This document shows positions 1 to 7,002 of a stretch of DNA of 9,156 bases, piece after piece (positions within the stretch are counted from its first letter, which is position 1; every line of letters starts with the position of its first letter). Under the pieces are notes generated by a model. The model saw only the letters and a list, made by a program, of their open reading frames with translations, made no database searches and was not told the origin of the DNA. Origin of the DNA: JBBIJH01 sp037446075 (GTDB lineage Bacteria; Bacteroidota; Ignavibacteria; UBA10030; JAHEZR01); the NCBI GenBank assembly GCA_037446075.1, contig JBBIJH010000109.1, forward strand, positions 1-9,156. The letters are read 5' to 3'. The position numbers and the translations under genes were made by a program.

Positions 1-635
1 ATATACGAACCGTCAATAGCCTGAGCATCAAGGCCAAGCATGCGTTCCGTGTGGTCACGGGTTTGAATACGCTCCTGGACTGTTGTAACTCCCTCTGCGT
101 GCAGTGCGGCGAAAATGATTGCCGATTTCACCTGTGCGCTGGGGATCGGTAGCTCATACTCGATTCCATGGAGTCCGTTCGTGGGAAAGATCTTCAGAGG
201 AGCGGTCTGCCCGGGAGCGCTTTCGATTCGAGCACCCATCTGAACAAGGGGATCGATGACCCGCTTCATCGGACGACCCCGAAGCGACTTGTCCCCCGTT
301 ACCACTGACTGAAACTTTTGTGCTGCGAGGATTCCCGTAAGCAGGCGTATTGTGGTCCCGGAGTTTCCTGCATCAAGCGGGCGTAACGATTGAGTGAGGT
401 TTCCTAACCCTCGACCCTCAATGAGTAGAATCTCTCCGGATAGCTCTATCTTCACTCCGAGTTCGCGAAGGCAACTCAATGTGCTGAGAGGATCAGCCGC
501 AGTGGAGAGCCCATGAATCTCAGTCACACCATCAGAAAGCGCCCCAATCATCATTGCACGGTGGGTGATGGATTTGTCTCCAGGGAGGGTTATCTCACCT
601 TGAAGCATCTTGGCAGGCTTGACGAACACATTCAT
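1..635 (-). CDS. aroA: 3-phosphoshikimate 1-carboxyvinyltransferase (EPSP synthase), 3' end cut by window edge
   Basis: EPSP synthase transfers the enolpyruvyl group of PEP to shikimate-3-phosphate, the sixth step of the cytoplasmic shikimate pathway to chorismate. The N-terminal 211 residues are visible, roughly half of a typical 430-residue enzyme; the frame stays open to base 1. Family motifs seen are PGDKSITHR (residues 18-26, with the substrate-binding Lys21), DAGNSGTTIRLL (88-99, PEP-binding loop), GDKSLRGRPM (114-123), PSAQVKSA (165-172) and RDHTERML (193-200). The GDKS, SAQVK and RDHTE signatures match the class II (CP4-like) group rather than the E. coli-like class I, and the loop keeps Gly93. 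The ATG at 635 puts the first strand at the usual distance from PGDKS. There is no Shine-Dalgarno sequence directly before it; a short upstream ORF ends across this ATG. Identity is very secure; the class II assignment is from recalled motifs. Confidence 0.97.
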   Translation of the reverse strand, partial: MNVFVKPAKMLQGEITLPGDKSITHRAMMIGALSDGVTEIHGLSTAADPLSTLSCLRELGVKIELSGEILLIEGRGLGNLTQSLRPLDAGNSGTTIRLLTGILAAQKFQSVVTGDKSLRGRPMKRVIDPLVQMGARIESAPGQTAPLKIFPTNGLHGIEYELPIPSAQVKSAIIFAALHAEGVTTVQERIQTRDHTERMLGLDAQAIDGSY

Positions 636-685
636 GGCAAGGAAAGCTGAGGGATACCCTGTGAAAGTGCGCTGAAGGACTCCAT
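632..685 (-). CDS. Possible 17-residue leader ORF overlapping the aroA start
   Basis: An ATG at 685 opens a 17-codon frame reading MESFSALSQGIPQLSLP. Its TGA stop (634-632) overlaps the aroA ATG (635-633) as ATGA, the classic arrangement for translational coupling. A plausible Shine-Dalgarno AGGGA (699-695) lies 9 nt before its ATG, whereas aroA has none. The peptide has no run of Phe, Tyr or Trp codons, so a simple aromatic amino-acid attenuator is not indicated. A small AGGG-TAT-CCCT inverted repeat lies inside the ORF, just before the aroA start. Short ORFs like this arise by chance; the overlap and SD are seen, the function is inferred. Confidence 0.3.
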   Translation of the reverse strand: MESFSALSQGIPQLSLP

Positions 686-785
686 ATTTGAATTTCCCTG
701 GTCGCGCCGAGCGAGATAGGGACGAAACACGAAATGCCGAGACATGAACAAGAAGATATGAACGTCGGGGGCTTATGATCCCTAC
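636..785. other. gpmI-aroA intergenic region
   Basis: This 150-bp gap is the longest non-coding stretch in the window. On the minus strand I see no GC-rich hairpin followed by a T-run, so no intrinsic terminator after gpmI, and no convincing sigma-70 -35/-10 pair or Bacteroidota-type TTTG/TAnnTTTG promoter. The only structure noted is the short ORF running into the aroA start. Its length relative to the other gaps leaves room for a promoter that I cannot recognise. Confidence 0.5.
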
Positions 786-2363
786 TCAGGCTGTCGGCCG
801 ATCCAATCCCGATGTTGCGACTTCGGCCCGCTCCAGCAACGATTCTCCATCCATCTCCGGCGGGATCTCAATCCCCATCAGCTCGCAGATCGTCGGGGCA
901 ATGTCAGCAAGTTTCCCATGAGGACGGAGTTTCCCTATATCTTTGTCTGCAACGAGAATGAAAGGAACGACGTTTGCGGTGTGAGCTGTGTGGGGCCCAC
1001 CGTCCTCGTCGATCATTTTATCTGCATTTCCATGATCAGCGGTGATGAGGACGGTGTATCCGGCCTCTCTCGCCGCCGGAACGACCTTGCTCAAGCATTC
1101 GTCCACTACCTCCACTGCCCTGATGGCGGCGGCCATGACTCCAGAATGACCGACCATGTCCGCATTTGCATAGTTCATTACTATGAGGGCGTACTGCTTC
1201 GAAGAGATAGATTGGAGCGCTTTCTCAGTGACTTCATACGCACTCATCTCAGGCTTCTGGTCGTAGGTTGCTACGCCTCGGGGCGAAGGGACGAGAATTC
1301 GATCCTCCCCGGGAAACGGATCCTCTCTCCCACCGTTGAAGAAGAATGTCACATGCGCATATTTCTCTGTCTCAGCGAGCCTGAGCTGCTTCCAGCCCAT
1401 CGCCGAAACAAGCTCACCCAGAGTTTTGGAAAGATCCATTGTCGTGAAGGCCGCGGGGCACGCGAAGTCATCATGGTAGGGCGTCATCGTCACGTATACG
1501 ATATCAAGCTTCCGTCTCGAGAATTTATCGAACTTGTCCATGATGAAGGCCCGCGTTAATTGCCGTGGCCGATCGGTTCGGAAATTAAAATGGATGACTG
1601 AATCGCCATCTCGAACTGTGGCTACTGGTTTTCGGCCCTTCTCAATGACGATGGGAAGTACGAATTCATCAGTGATGCCTTTATCATAAGAGGCCCGGAC
1701 TGCCTCAATCGGGTCTCTCCATCGCAGCCCAGTTCCTTCAGCGATCGCACGGTACGCTTTCTCAGTCCGGTCCCACCGACTGTCACGATCCATCGCGTAA
1801 TAACGTCCCATGACCGTTGCAAGCTCACCAACACCAAGCTCACTCATTTTCGCCTGAAGCTGCTGAAGATACCCGACACCCGCTTCCGGTGGTGTGTCAC
1901 GGCCGTCGAGAAAAGCGTGAACGTAAACCTTCTGAAGCTCTTGCCGAACCGCAAACTCCAGCAGTGCAAAGAGATGGTCGATGTGACTATGGACACCTCC
2001 GTCCGAAACCAAGCCCATCAGGTGGAGCCCGGAACTTCGCCCCTTGACGTTTTCGGCAGCGAGAAGAAAGGCAGGGTTCTGGAAAAAATCCCCGGAGCGA
2101 ATCGCGCGGTTAATTCGGGTGATCTCCTGGTAGACCACACGGCCTGCACCAATATTCATGTGACCAACCTCTGAGTTCCCCATCTGCCCGTTCGGCAGAC
2201 CTACATCCTCACTGGACGCAACGAGGGTAGTGGACTTGAAATTCTTCAGGAGGTTATCGAGGAAAGGCCTTCGGGCGAGAGCAATGGCACTGACTTTATC
2301 ATCCGATCCAATGCCAAAACCGTCCAAGACGATCAGGAGGATTTTTCTATTCGGATCCTTCAG
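786..2363 (-). CDS. gpmI: 2,3-bisphosphoglycerate-independent phosphoglycerate mutase
   Basis: GpmI interconverts 3- and 2-phosphoglycerate in glycolysis and gluconeogenesis. It is a monomeric, usually Mn-dependent enzyme of the alkaline phosphatase superfamily that works through a phosphoserine. From the proposed start it has 525 residues (family about 510-515). It shows LDGFGIG with the first metal-ligand Asp (Asp14), GQMGNSEVGH with nucleophile Ser64, HAFLDGRDTPP and GRYYAMDRD in the transferase-like domain, NFRTDRPRQLTRAF, NYANADMVGHSG, ITADHGNAD and HTAHTANVVPF. The start is unusual. TTG at 2327 would delete the first beta strand, and the in-frame stop at 2378-2376 leaves no ATG, GTG or other TTG. 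CTG at 2363 sits 7 nt after GGAG (2374-2371) and gives LKDPNRKILLIVLDGFG, a normal family N-terminus. A 1-base sequence error is the alternative. It ends in TGA and follows pnp by about 45 bp. Confidence 0.95.
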   Translation of the reverse strand: MKDPNRKILLIVLDGFGIGSDDKVSAIALARRPFLDNLLKNFKSTTLVASSEDVGLPNGQMGNSEVGHMNIGAGRVVYQEITRINRAIRSGDFFQNPAFLLAAENVKGRSSGLHLMGLVSDGGVHSHIDHLFALLEFAVRQELQKVYVHAFLDGRDTPPEAGVGYLQQLQAKMSELGVGELATVMGRYYAMDRDSRWDRTEKAYRAIAEGTGLRWRDPIEAVRASYDKGITDEFVLPIVIEKGRKPVATVRDGDSVIHFNFRTDRPRQLTRAFIMDKFDKFSRRKLDIVYVTMTPYHDDFACPAAFTTMDLSKTLGELVSAMGWKQLRLAETEKYAHVTFFFNGGREDPFPGEDRILVPSPRGVATYDQKPEMSAYEVTEKALQSISSKQYALIVMNYANADMVGHSGVMAAAIRAVEVVDECLSKVVPAAREAGYTVLITADHGNADKMIDEDGGPHTAHTANVVPFILVADKDIGKLRPHGKLADIAPTICELMGIEIPPEMDGESLLERAEVATSGLDRPTA

Positions 2364-2370
2364 AGTGTTT

Positions 2371-2374
2371 CTCC
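2371..2374 (-). promoter_or_regulatory. Shine-Dalgarno GGAG supporting a CTG start for gpmI
   Basis: GGAG on the minus strand lies 7 nt before the CTG at 2363. It is also just inside an out-of-frame ATG at 2377 that opens only nine codons before TAG. Its spacing fits initiation at the CTG and not at the TTG at 2327, which is more than 40 nt away. Confidence 0.5.
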
Positions 2375-2408
2375 ATCAACAAAACAGACTTCGAAGGACA
2401 AGGATCAA

Positions 2409-4576
2409 TTAATTCCTGTGCTCAGACTGCGGCTTCAACACTCTGGATTTAGGAAACGTCTCTTTGCGTTCTTCCTTCTTCTCCCTCTGCGGTGCAAGGA
2501 GGACTTTTCGACTAAGATTGTACCGGCCTTCTTCATCAATCTTGATCAGTCGANNNNNNNNNNTTCAATCACATCGCCCACTTTAAGGACATCTGAGACT
2601 TTTTCAATTCGTTTCGTGTCAATCTGCGAGATGTGGACTAGCCCTTCCTTGCCAGGGAGGAATTCCACAAAAGCGCCAAAGTCCATGATCTTCCGCACGG
2701 TGGCTTTGTACACCTTGCCGACCTCGGGAACTTCGACGATCCTCTCGATCATTTGCCGTGCTTTCTCTGTGGCATCTCTGTTCGCAGAAGCAATCACCAC
2801 GGTCCCATCCTCCTCGATGTTCACTTCCGCCCCGCTCTCCTGCACGATGTGCCGGATTGTTTTCCCTCCAGGGCCAATCACTGCCCCAATCATATCCACC
2901 GGGATCTTGATGGAAGTTAACCGGGGGGCGTAGACGGAAATGTCTTTTCTCGGTTCAGCGATCGTGGCTTTCATAATGTCCAGAATCTGCATCCGTCCTT
3001 CGCGAGCCTGGTGGAGTGCCCGTTCGAGGAGTTCGAACGAAATCCCCTTGATCTTGATGTCCATTTGAAAGGCGGTGATGCCGTCTCGTGTACCCGCCAC
3101 CTTGAAATCCATGTCGCCAAGATGGTCCTCATTCCCCAGTATGTCGCTCAGAATCGCCACGCGATCGCCTTCCTTCACCAGGCCCATTGCGATCCCTGCA
3201 ACCGGTTTCCGGATCGGGACTCCGCCATCCATCAGGGCAAGAGTCCCAGCGCACACTGTTGCCATCGAAGAAGAACCGTTCGATTCAAGAATGTCAGAAA
3301 CCACACGGATCGTGTAGGGGAATTCCTCCTCCGGCGGAATTTGATTCTTCAATGCCCGCTCAGCAAGATTCCCATGGCCGATCTCGCGCCTGCCCGGTCC
3401 GGCGATTCTCCCCACCTCTCCAACACTGAATGGTGGGAAGTTATAATGAAGCATGAACCGCTTCGTGGACTCAGGGAAGAGACCTTCAATGAGCTGTTCA
3501 TCTGGCTTCGTGCCCAGCGTAACCGTCGTGAGGCTCTGAGTCTCACCGCGCGTGAAGAGAGAAGAACCGTGCGTACGAGGCAGAAGCCCCACTTCACAAG
3601 TGATCGGCCGGATGTCGTTGGGTCCACGGCCGTCAAGACGACGACCTTCCTCGAGAACCATCATCCGCACGTCTTCGCGCTCAATGTCATGGAGCAATTG
3701 CGAGATGAGCTTTTGTTGATCCGGGTACTTCTCTGCCAGCGCGAGTTGGACTTCATTCTCAATTTCCGCCCGCCTCTTGCTTCGTCCATCCTTACTGAGA
3801 ACTGTGCGGTTGAAGGTCTTTAGCTTCTCGAGAGCGAGGGACTTCACCTCTGACTTCAACCTTTCATCCGGTACGACCTCCTCCACCGCGCGCTTTGGTT
3901 TGGCGATTCCATCCGCTAGTTGACGCTGGAGAGCATTCACCTTCTTGATGGCCTCATGGGCAACCTTCATTGCCTCCAGCAGCTCAGCTTCCGAAACTTC
4001 TTTTGTTTCTCCTTCCACCATGACGACACTTTCGTCTGTGCCGGCAACAACGAGATCCATATCACTTTCATCGAGTTGAGAGTAAGTCGGATTCAGAACG
4101 AATTTGCCGTCGATCCTCCCAACTCGGACTTCTGAGATCGGTCCGTCAAACGGAACATCCGAAATCATCAAAGCTGATGAAGCCGCAATTGCACCCAGGA
4201 CATCGCCGTCGTGCTCTTGATCGGAGGAGAAGACGGTGACGATGACCTGTGTCTCGTAGCGGTAGTTTTTTGGAAACAGTGGCCGGATGGGGCGGTCAAT
4301 GAGACGCGACGAGAGAACCTCCTTCTCTGTCGGTCGGCCTTCGCGCTTGAAGAAGCCGCCCGGGATTTTTCCAGCTGCCGAAATCTTCTCGCGATACTCC
4401 ACCTGAAGGGGTAAGAAATCTTGACCGTCGATCGGTTCTTTGGCGGAGACAACAGTTGCCAGAACCATTGTATCGGCGTAGCGAATCATGACGGCAGCAT
4501 CCGCTTGCTGGGCATACTTGCCCGTTTCCAGCGTGAGGAGACGGCCATCCAACTCTATGGATTCGATCTTGTGCAT
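2409..4576 (-). CDS. pnp: Polyribonucleotide nucleotidyltransferase (PNPase), interrupted by an assembly gap
   Basis: PNPase is a trimeric 3'-5' phosphorolytic exoribonuclease acting in mRNA decay and RNA quality control. The first 671 residues read cleanly: a first RNase PH domain (about 10-145), a helical linker (about 150-310), a second RNase PH domain (about 315-540), a KH domain with IGPGGKTIR (567-575) and the start of an S1 domain (about 619 on). SDILGNEDHLGDMDFKVAG carries Asp484 and Asp490, equivalent to E. coli Asp486 and Asp492. Ten Ns follow codon 671. Past them another frame continues the S1 domain as RLIKIDEEGRYNLSRK and a basic tail, ending at TAA (2411-2409). The TGA at 2548-2546 is therefore an artefact of the gap length. 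If the gap stands for 2 bases, the protein is 719 residues, a normal length. The ATG at 4576 has AGAGGA (4591-4586) 9 nt upstream. It follows rpsO by 24 bp, the common rpsO-pnp pairing. Confidence 0.98.
2554..2563. other. Assembly gap (10 Ns) inside pnp
   Basis: Ten consecutive unknown bases split the S1 domain of pnp. The flanking coding frames require the true length to be 2 modulo 3, so 10 cannot be the real size. Alignment of GDVIE before the gap with RLIKIDEEG after it to the usual S1 pattern leaves room for one residue (two unknown bases plus the T that follows). Confidence 0.95.
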
Positions 4577-4600
4577 CCTTTTCAGTCCTCTTTTCTGATG

Positions 4601-4870
4601 TTACTTCCGGATATCGAGTTCAGCAATGAGCTTGCGGTAACGTTCGACATTCTTCCTCTGGAGATACTCGAGAAGACGCCGACGCTTCCCAACTAACTTC
4701 AGGAGGCCCAACCGGGAATGGTGATCCTTTACGTGACGCTCGAAGTGCGTAGCGAGTTCGTTGATGTGCTGGGTCAACAACGCGATCTGGACTTCAGGTG
4801 AACCCGTATCCTTGGCAGTCTTGCCAAATCTCCTGATGATCTCCAACTTCTGTTCCGGTGTCAAAGGCAT
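4601..4870 (-). CDS. rpsO: 30S ribosomal protein S15
   Basis: S15 is a primary 16S rRNA-binding protein that nucleates the central (platform) domain of the 30S subunit and contributes to an intersubunit bridge. The 89-residue product is exactly the family's normal length. It shows the expected all-helical pattern, with TGSPEVQIALLTQHINELATH (about residues 22-42, where the TGSPE signature is clear), the conserved HxKDHHSR loop and the basic LLKLVGKRRRLLEYL segment that contacts rRNA. The ATG at 4870 follows TAGGAG by 9 nt, and that SD includes the stop codon of ribF, which suggests coupled translation. In E. coli S15 represses its own translation through a leader pseudoknot; no leader of that kind is visible in this 12-bp gap. 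Confidence 0.99.
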   Translation of the reverse strand: MPLTPEQKLEIIRRFGKTAKDTGSPEVQIALLTQHINELATHFERHVKDHHSRLGLLKLVGKRRRLLEYLQRKNVERYRKLIAELDIRK

Positions 4871-4879
4871 AAGCGATTG

Positions 4880-4885
4880 CTCCTA
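4880..4885 (-). promoter_or_regulatory. rpsO Shine-Dalgarno TAGGAG, containing the ribF stop codon
   Basis: TAGGAG lies 9 nt before the rpsO ATG. Its first three bases are the TAG stop of ribF, so a ribosome finishing ribF stands on the rpsO initiation site. This favours termination-reinitiation coupling between the two genes. Confidence 0.75.
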
Positions 4886-5833
4886 TGCGAAATGGTAAAT
4901 AGGTTGTTCTTTCAGTTTCATACACTCTTCCTTGTCGCGTCTCAATCTACGAACAAGGTCCTCCGTGGAAGCGAACCGGACTTCATCTCTAATTCTCTGG
5001 AGGAATTGTACCTTCAAGAGAGAACCATAGATCATATCATCGAAGTCAAACAAGTGAACTTCCAATACTCGGCGGTGGTCGGTTTCAAACGTCGGCCGAA
5101 CCCCAATATTCATCATCCCGAAGTATGACTGCTCTCCGAGCAAGGCACGTACAAAATAAACCCCATCCTTCGGAACCAGTTTTTTCATGGAAGCTGGTTC
5201 GAGATTTGCAGTCGGAAATCCGAGCGTCGCCCCTCGCCCAGAACCCTTCACGACAACACCGCCCAGGAGGTACTCGCGACCGAGAAACTTCCTTGCTCGC
5301 TGGACTTCTCCCTCGCGCAACGCCTGCCTGACCTTCGAGCTATTGACCACTTCACCATCGACGGTAATGGGCGGGACGATGGTGACGAGAAATCCGAACT
5401 CATCGCCAATCTTTTTTAAGTCGTGCACGCTGCCCGTCCGATCGCGGCCGAACATGTGGTCGTACCCCCCTACCTCCTCACTGATCCCCAGTCCGTTCAC
5501 GAGATACGACTCATAGAACTGGCGCGGCGTCTGTCTCGAGAATTCATAGGTAAATTTGATCACGAGGGTCACATCGAGTCCATGCGCAGCAAGAAGCTCA
5601 AGACGTTCTTCTAACGTCGTCAGCAGTTCAATCGGGCCTTTCTCTTTTGAGACGATCTCCTTTGGATGCGGATCAAACGTGACGCAGACGCTTCGGCCGC
5701 CACGAACCCGGGCCCTTCGTACAGCCTCCTTCAGGATCTCCTGATGACCAAGGTGAACACCGTCGTACGTTCCGACGGTTACAACCGTGTTCGGTGCCTT
5801 GGAGATTTCCTGAGTTGAGTAAACGACTTCCAT
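4883..5833 (-). CDS. ribF: Bifunctional riboflavin kinase / FAD synthetase
   Basis: RibF phosphorylates riboflavin to FMN with ATP and then adenylylates FMN to FAD in the cytoplasm. From the chosen start it is 316 residues, a normal length. The N-terminal nucleotidyltransferase domain has GTYDGVHLGH (21-30, the HxGH motif), TFDPHP (52-57), GYDHMFGRDRTGS (123-135) and VNSSKVRQAL (163-172). The C-terminal riboflavin kinase domain has GRGATLGFPTANL (199-211, flavin and nucleotide binding), DGVYFVRA (223-230) and MNIGVRPTF (241-249). I chose ATG at 5833 because it places GTYDG about 21 residues in, as in relatives. An in-frame GTG at 5863, 1 nt after the truB stop, would add 10 residues and is a real alternative; neither start has a strong SD. 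The YDHMFGRDR form recalls Bacteroidota/Chlorobiota proteins. Presence in the infB operon is common. Confidence 0.97.
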   Translation of the reverse strand: MEVVYSTQEISKAPNTVVTVGTYDGVHLGHQEILKEAVRRARVRGGRSVCVTFDPHPKEIVSKEKGPIELLTTLEERLELLAAHGLDVTLVIKFTYEFSRQTPRQFYESYLVNGLGISEEVGGYDHMFGRDRTGSVHDLKKIGDEFGFLVTIVPPITVDGEVVNSSKVRQALREGEVQRARKFLGREYLLGGVVVKGSGRGATLGFPTANLEPASMKKLVPKDGVYFVRALLGEQSYFGMMNIGVRPTFETDHRRVLEVHLFDFDDMIYGSLLKVQFLQRIRDEVRFASTEDLVRRLRRDKEECMKLKEQPIYHFA

Positions 5834-5864
5834 TCCCGTCTGCTTTCGAACAGATTGATTCACC

Positions 5865-6599
5865 TCAATCCAGGACTGCGAGCTGCTCTAGCTCCTCGAT
5901 CGTGAGAGAATCTTCTAGTCTGTATTCGCCAATCCTCGTTCTCACCAGCTCTTTTAGATAAGCGCCGCAACCCAGTCGCAACCCAAATTCTTCGACAATC
6001 GAACGAACATACGTCCCGCCCGACGACACGATCCTAAATTCGACTTCCCCCGACTGCCCCTCCGTTGCAGGAATTCTGATATCCAAAGGCTCAAACTCGA
6101 AAATCCGAACGCGTCGGCGAGGTGCGTCGATGACTTTTCCTTTGCGAGCATACTTGTAAAGCGGTTTCCCGTGGTACTTCACGGCCGAATAAAGAGGTGG
6201 AGATTGCTCGATCTCTCCGACGAACTCGGGAAACAACTCTCTTACTGCCTCCTCGTCGACTCCATTCAGAGGGCGGCGCTCGTAGACCTCTGTTTCTTCG
6301 TCAAAGCTTTTTGTTCTTGCTCCGAGTTGCATCACACCGCGGTACTCCTTCGACAGGTTTTTCAGTCTCTCGATTTCCTTCGTCATTCGTCCTGTGCAGA
6401 CAATCAACAAACCTGAAGCCATCGGGTCCAAGGTTCCCGCGTGTCCAATTTTTCGTATCCGAAACAGCTCGCGGATCGCTTGGACGACGTCGAACGACGT
6501 CCATCCTTTCGGTTTCTGTACAAGCAGGAGCTTCCCTGCTTCAAGCTCATAGTTCTCCGGAGTCGGATTCGGATGCAGGAACTCATTTCTGTTCGTCAT
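5865..6599 (-). CDS. truB: tRNA pseudouridine(55) synthase
   Basis: TruB isomerises U55 in the T-arm of tRNAs and acts as a tRNA folding chaperone. The 244-residue product has the N-terminal GKLLLVQKPKGWTSFDVV segment (22-39), the catalytic motif GHAGTLDPMASGLL (52-65) with nucleophile Asp58, KEYRGVMQLGARTKSFDEETE (about 84-104; Tyr86 in the active site), PPLYSAVKYHGKPLYKYAR (about 134-152) and SSGGTYVRSI (192-201). It lacks the C-terminal PUA domain of E. coli TruB (314 residues), as in many Bacteroidota-type TruBs. ATG at 6599 is chosen; an open frame reaches 6701, but those extra residues are low complexity, unlike the family, and would overlap rbfA by over 100 bp. With this start it overlaps the rbfA 3' end by 17 bp, and with no clear SD, translation is probably coupled to rbfA. 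Confidence 0.97.
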   Translation of the reverse strand: MTNRNEFLHPNPTPENYELEAGKLLLVQKPKGWTSFDVVQAIRELFRIRKIGHAGTLDPMASGLLIVCTGRMTKEIERLKNLSKEYRGVMQLGARTKSFDEETEVYERRPLNGVDEEAVRELFPEFVGEIEQSPPLYSAVKYHGKPLYKYARKGKVIDAPRRRVRIFEFEPLDIRIPATEGQSGEVEFRIVSSGGTYVRSIVEEFGLRLGCGAYLKELVRTRIGEYRLEDSLTIEELEQLAVLD

Positions 6600-6930
6600 G
6601 AATCTTTTTGATGAGATTGTTGATGGCTTCCACCCGATCGAGCGTGTCGTCAAGAAAGAAAACGATTTCCGGTGTGAACTTGATCCGAATGTGGCCGCCA
6701 ATACGAGACCGTATCTCTTTCTTGTTCATTTCCAGCATCTTCAGCGTCTCGTCCTTCACATCCGTCGTCCCAAGAATGCTCACGTAAACTTTCGCTATCC
6801 TCAGATCGGGCGACATGCGAACTTCTGTTACGGTGATCATCCCGGAGGAAAGCTCGCTGAAGTCCCGCTGGATGATCGTGCTGATCTCTTCCCGGATAAG
6901 GGAGGCCACCTTCTCTGTACGGACCGACAT
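6583..6930 (-). CDS. rbfA: 30S ribosome-binding factor A
   Basis: RbfA binds the 30S subunit and assists late 16S rRNA processing and cold adaptation. The 115-residue protein has the expected single KH-like domain: MSVRTEKVASLIREEIS at the N-terminus, VTEVRMSPDLRIAKVYVSIL (33-52, the SPDLRxAKVYVS signature), RSRIGGHIRIKFTPEIVFFLDD (about 74-95) and a C-terminal DRVEAINNLIKKI helix. The length is normal for the family. The start ATG at 6930 is preceded by a purine-rich GGAAAGAGAG stretch suitable as an SD. It lies 72 bp downstream of infB and overlaps truB by 17 bp, the conserved order in this operon. Confidence 0.97.
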   Translation of the reverse strand: MSVRTEKVASLIREEISTIIQRDFSELSSGMITVTEVRMSPDLRIAKVYVSILGTTDVKDETLKMLEMNKKEIRSRIGGHIRIKFTPEIVFFLDDTLDRVEAINNLIKKIHDEQK

Positions 6931-7002
6931 CGCTTACTCTCTTTCCGACGTCTCTGCCAAAGAACAATGTTGATGCAGAGTAAATGGAATTGGATGAGTG
7001 AA
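6931..7002. other. infB-rbfA intergenic region
   Basis: This 72-bp gap contains the purine-rich rbfA ribosome binding site at its rbfA end. I see no hairpin plus T-run and no clear promoter, so read-through from infB is the simplest view. Confidence 0.4.

Noticed and set aside
918..1559. 213-residue plus-strand open frame
   Set aside because: It lies antisense to gpmI, whose product has all family motifs. The translated sequence shows no recognisable domain, and long antisense frames are expected opposite genes of this codon usage.
2348..2377. Nine-codon ORF (MEKHSEGSE) before gpmI as a leader peptide
   Set aside because: It overlaps the probable gpmI SD and start, so it more likely reflects chance or a sequence error than a separate peptide; kept only as part of the gpmI start question.
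2546..2548. TGA as the end of pnp
   Set aside because: It is reached only by translating through ten placeholder Ns. The S1 domain resumes in another frame and ends at TAA 2411-2409.
3011..3823. 270-residue plus-strand open frame, the longest antisense ORF
   Set aside because: It is fully opposite the second RNase PH domain region and linker of pnp. The composition is Arg/His/Cys-rich as expected of a codon shadow, with no motif and no ribosome binding site noticed.
4577..4600. Terminator or attenuator between rpsO and pnp
   Set aside because: The 24-bp gap holds only the pnp SD; there is no inverted repeat with a T-run.
6600..6701. 34-codon upstream extension of truB
   Set aside because: It would lie wholly inside rbfA in another frame, the residues are low-complexity and unlike TruB, and the ATG at 6599 matches the family start.
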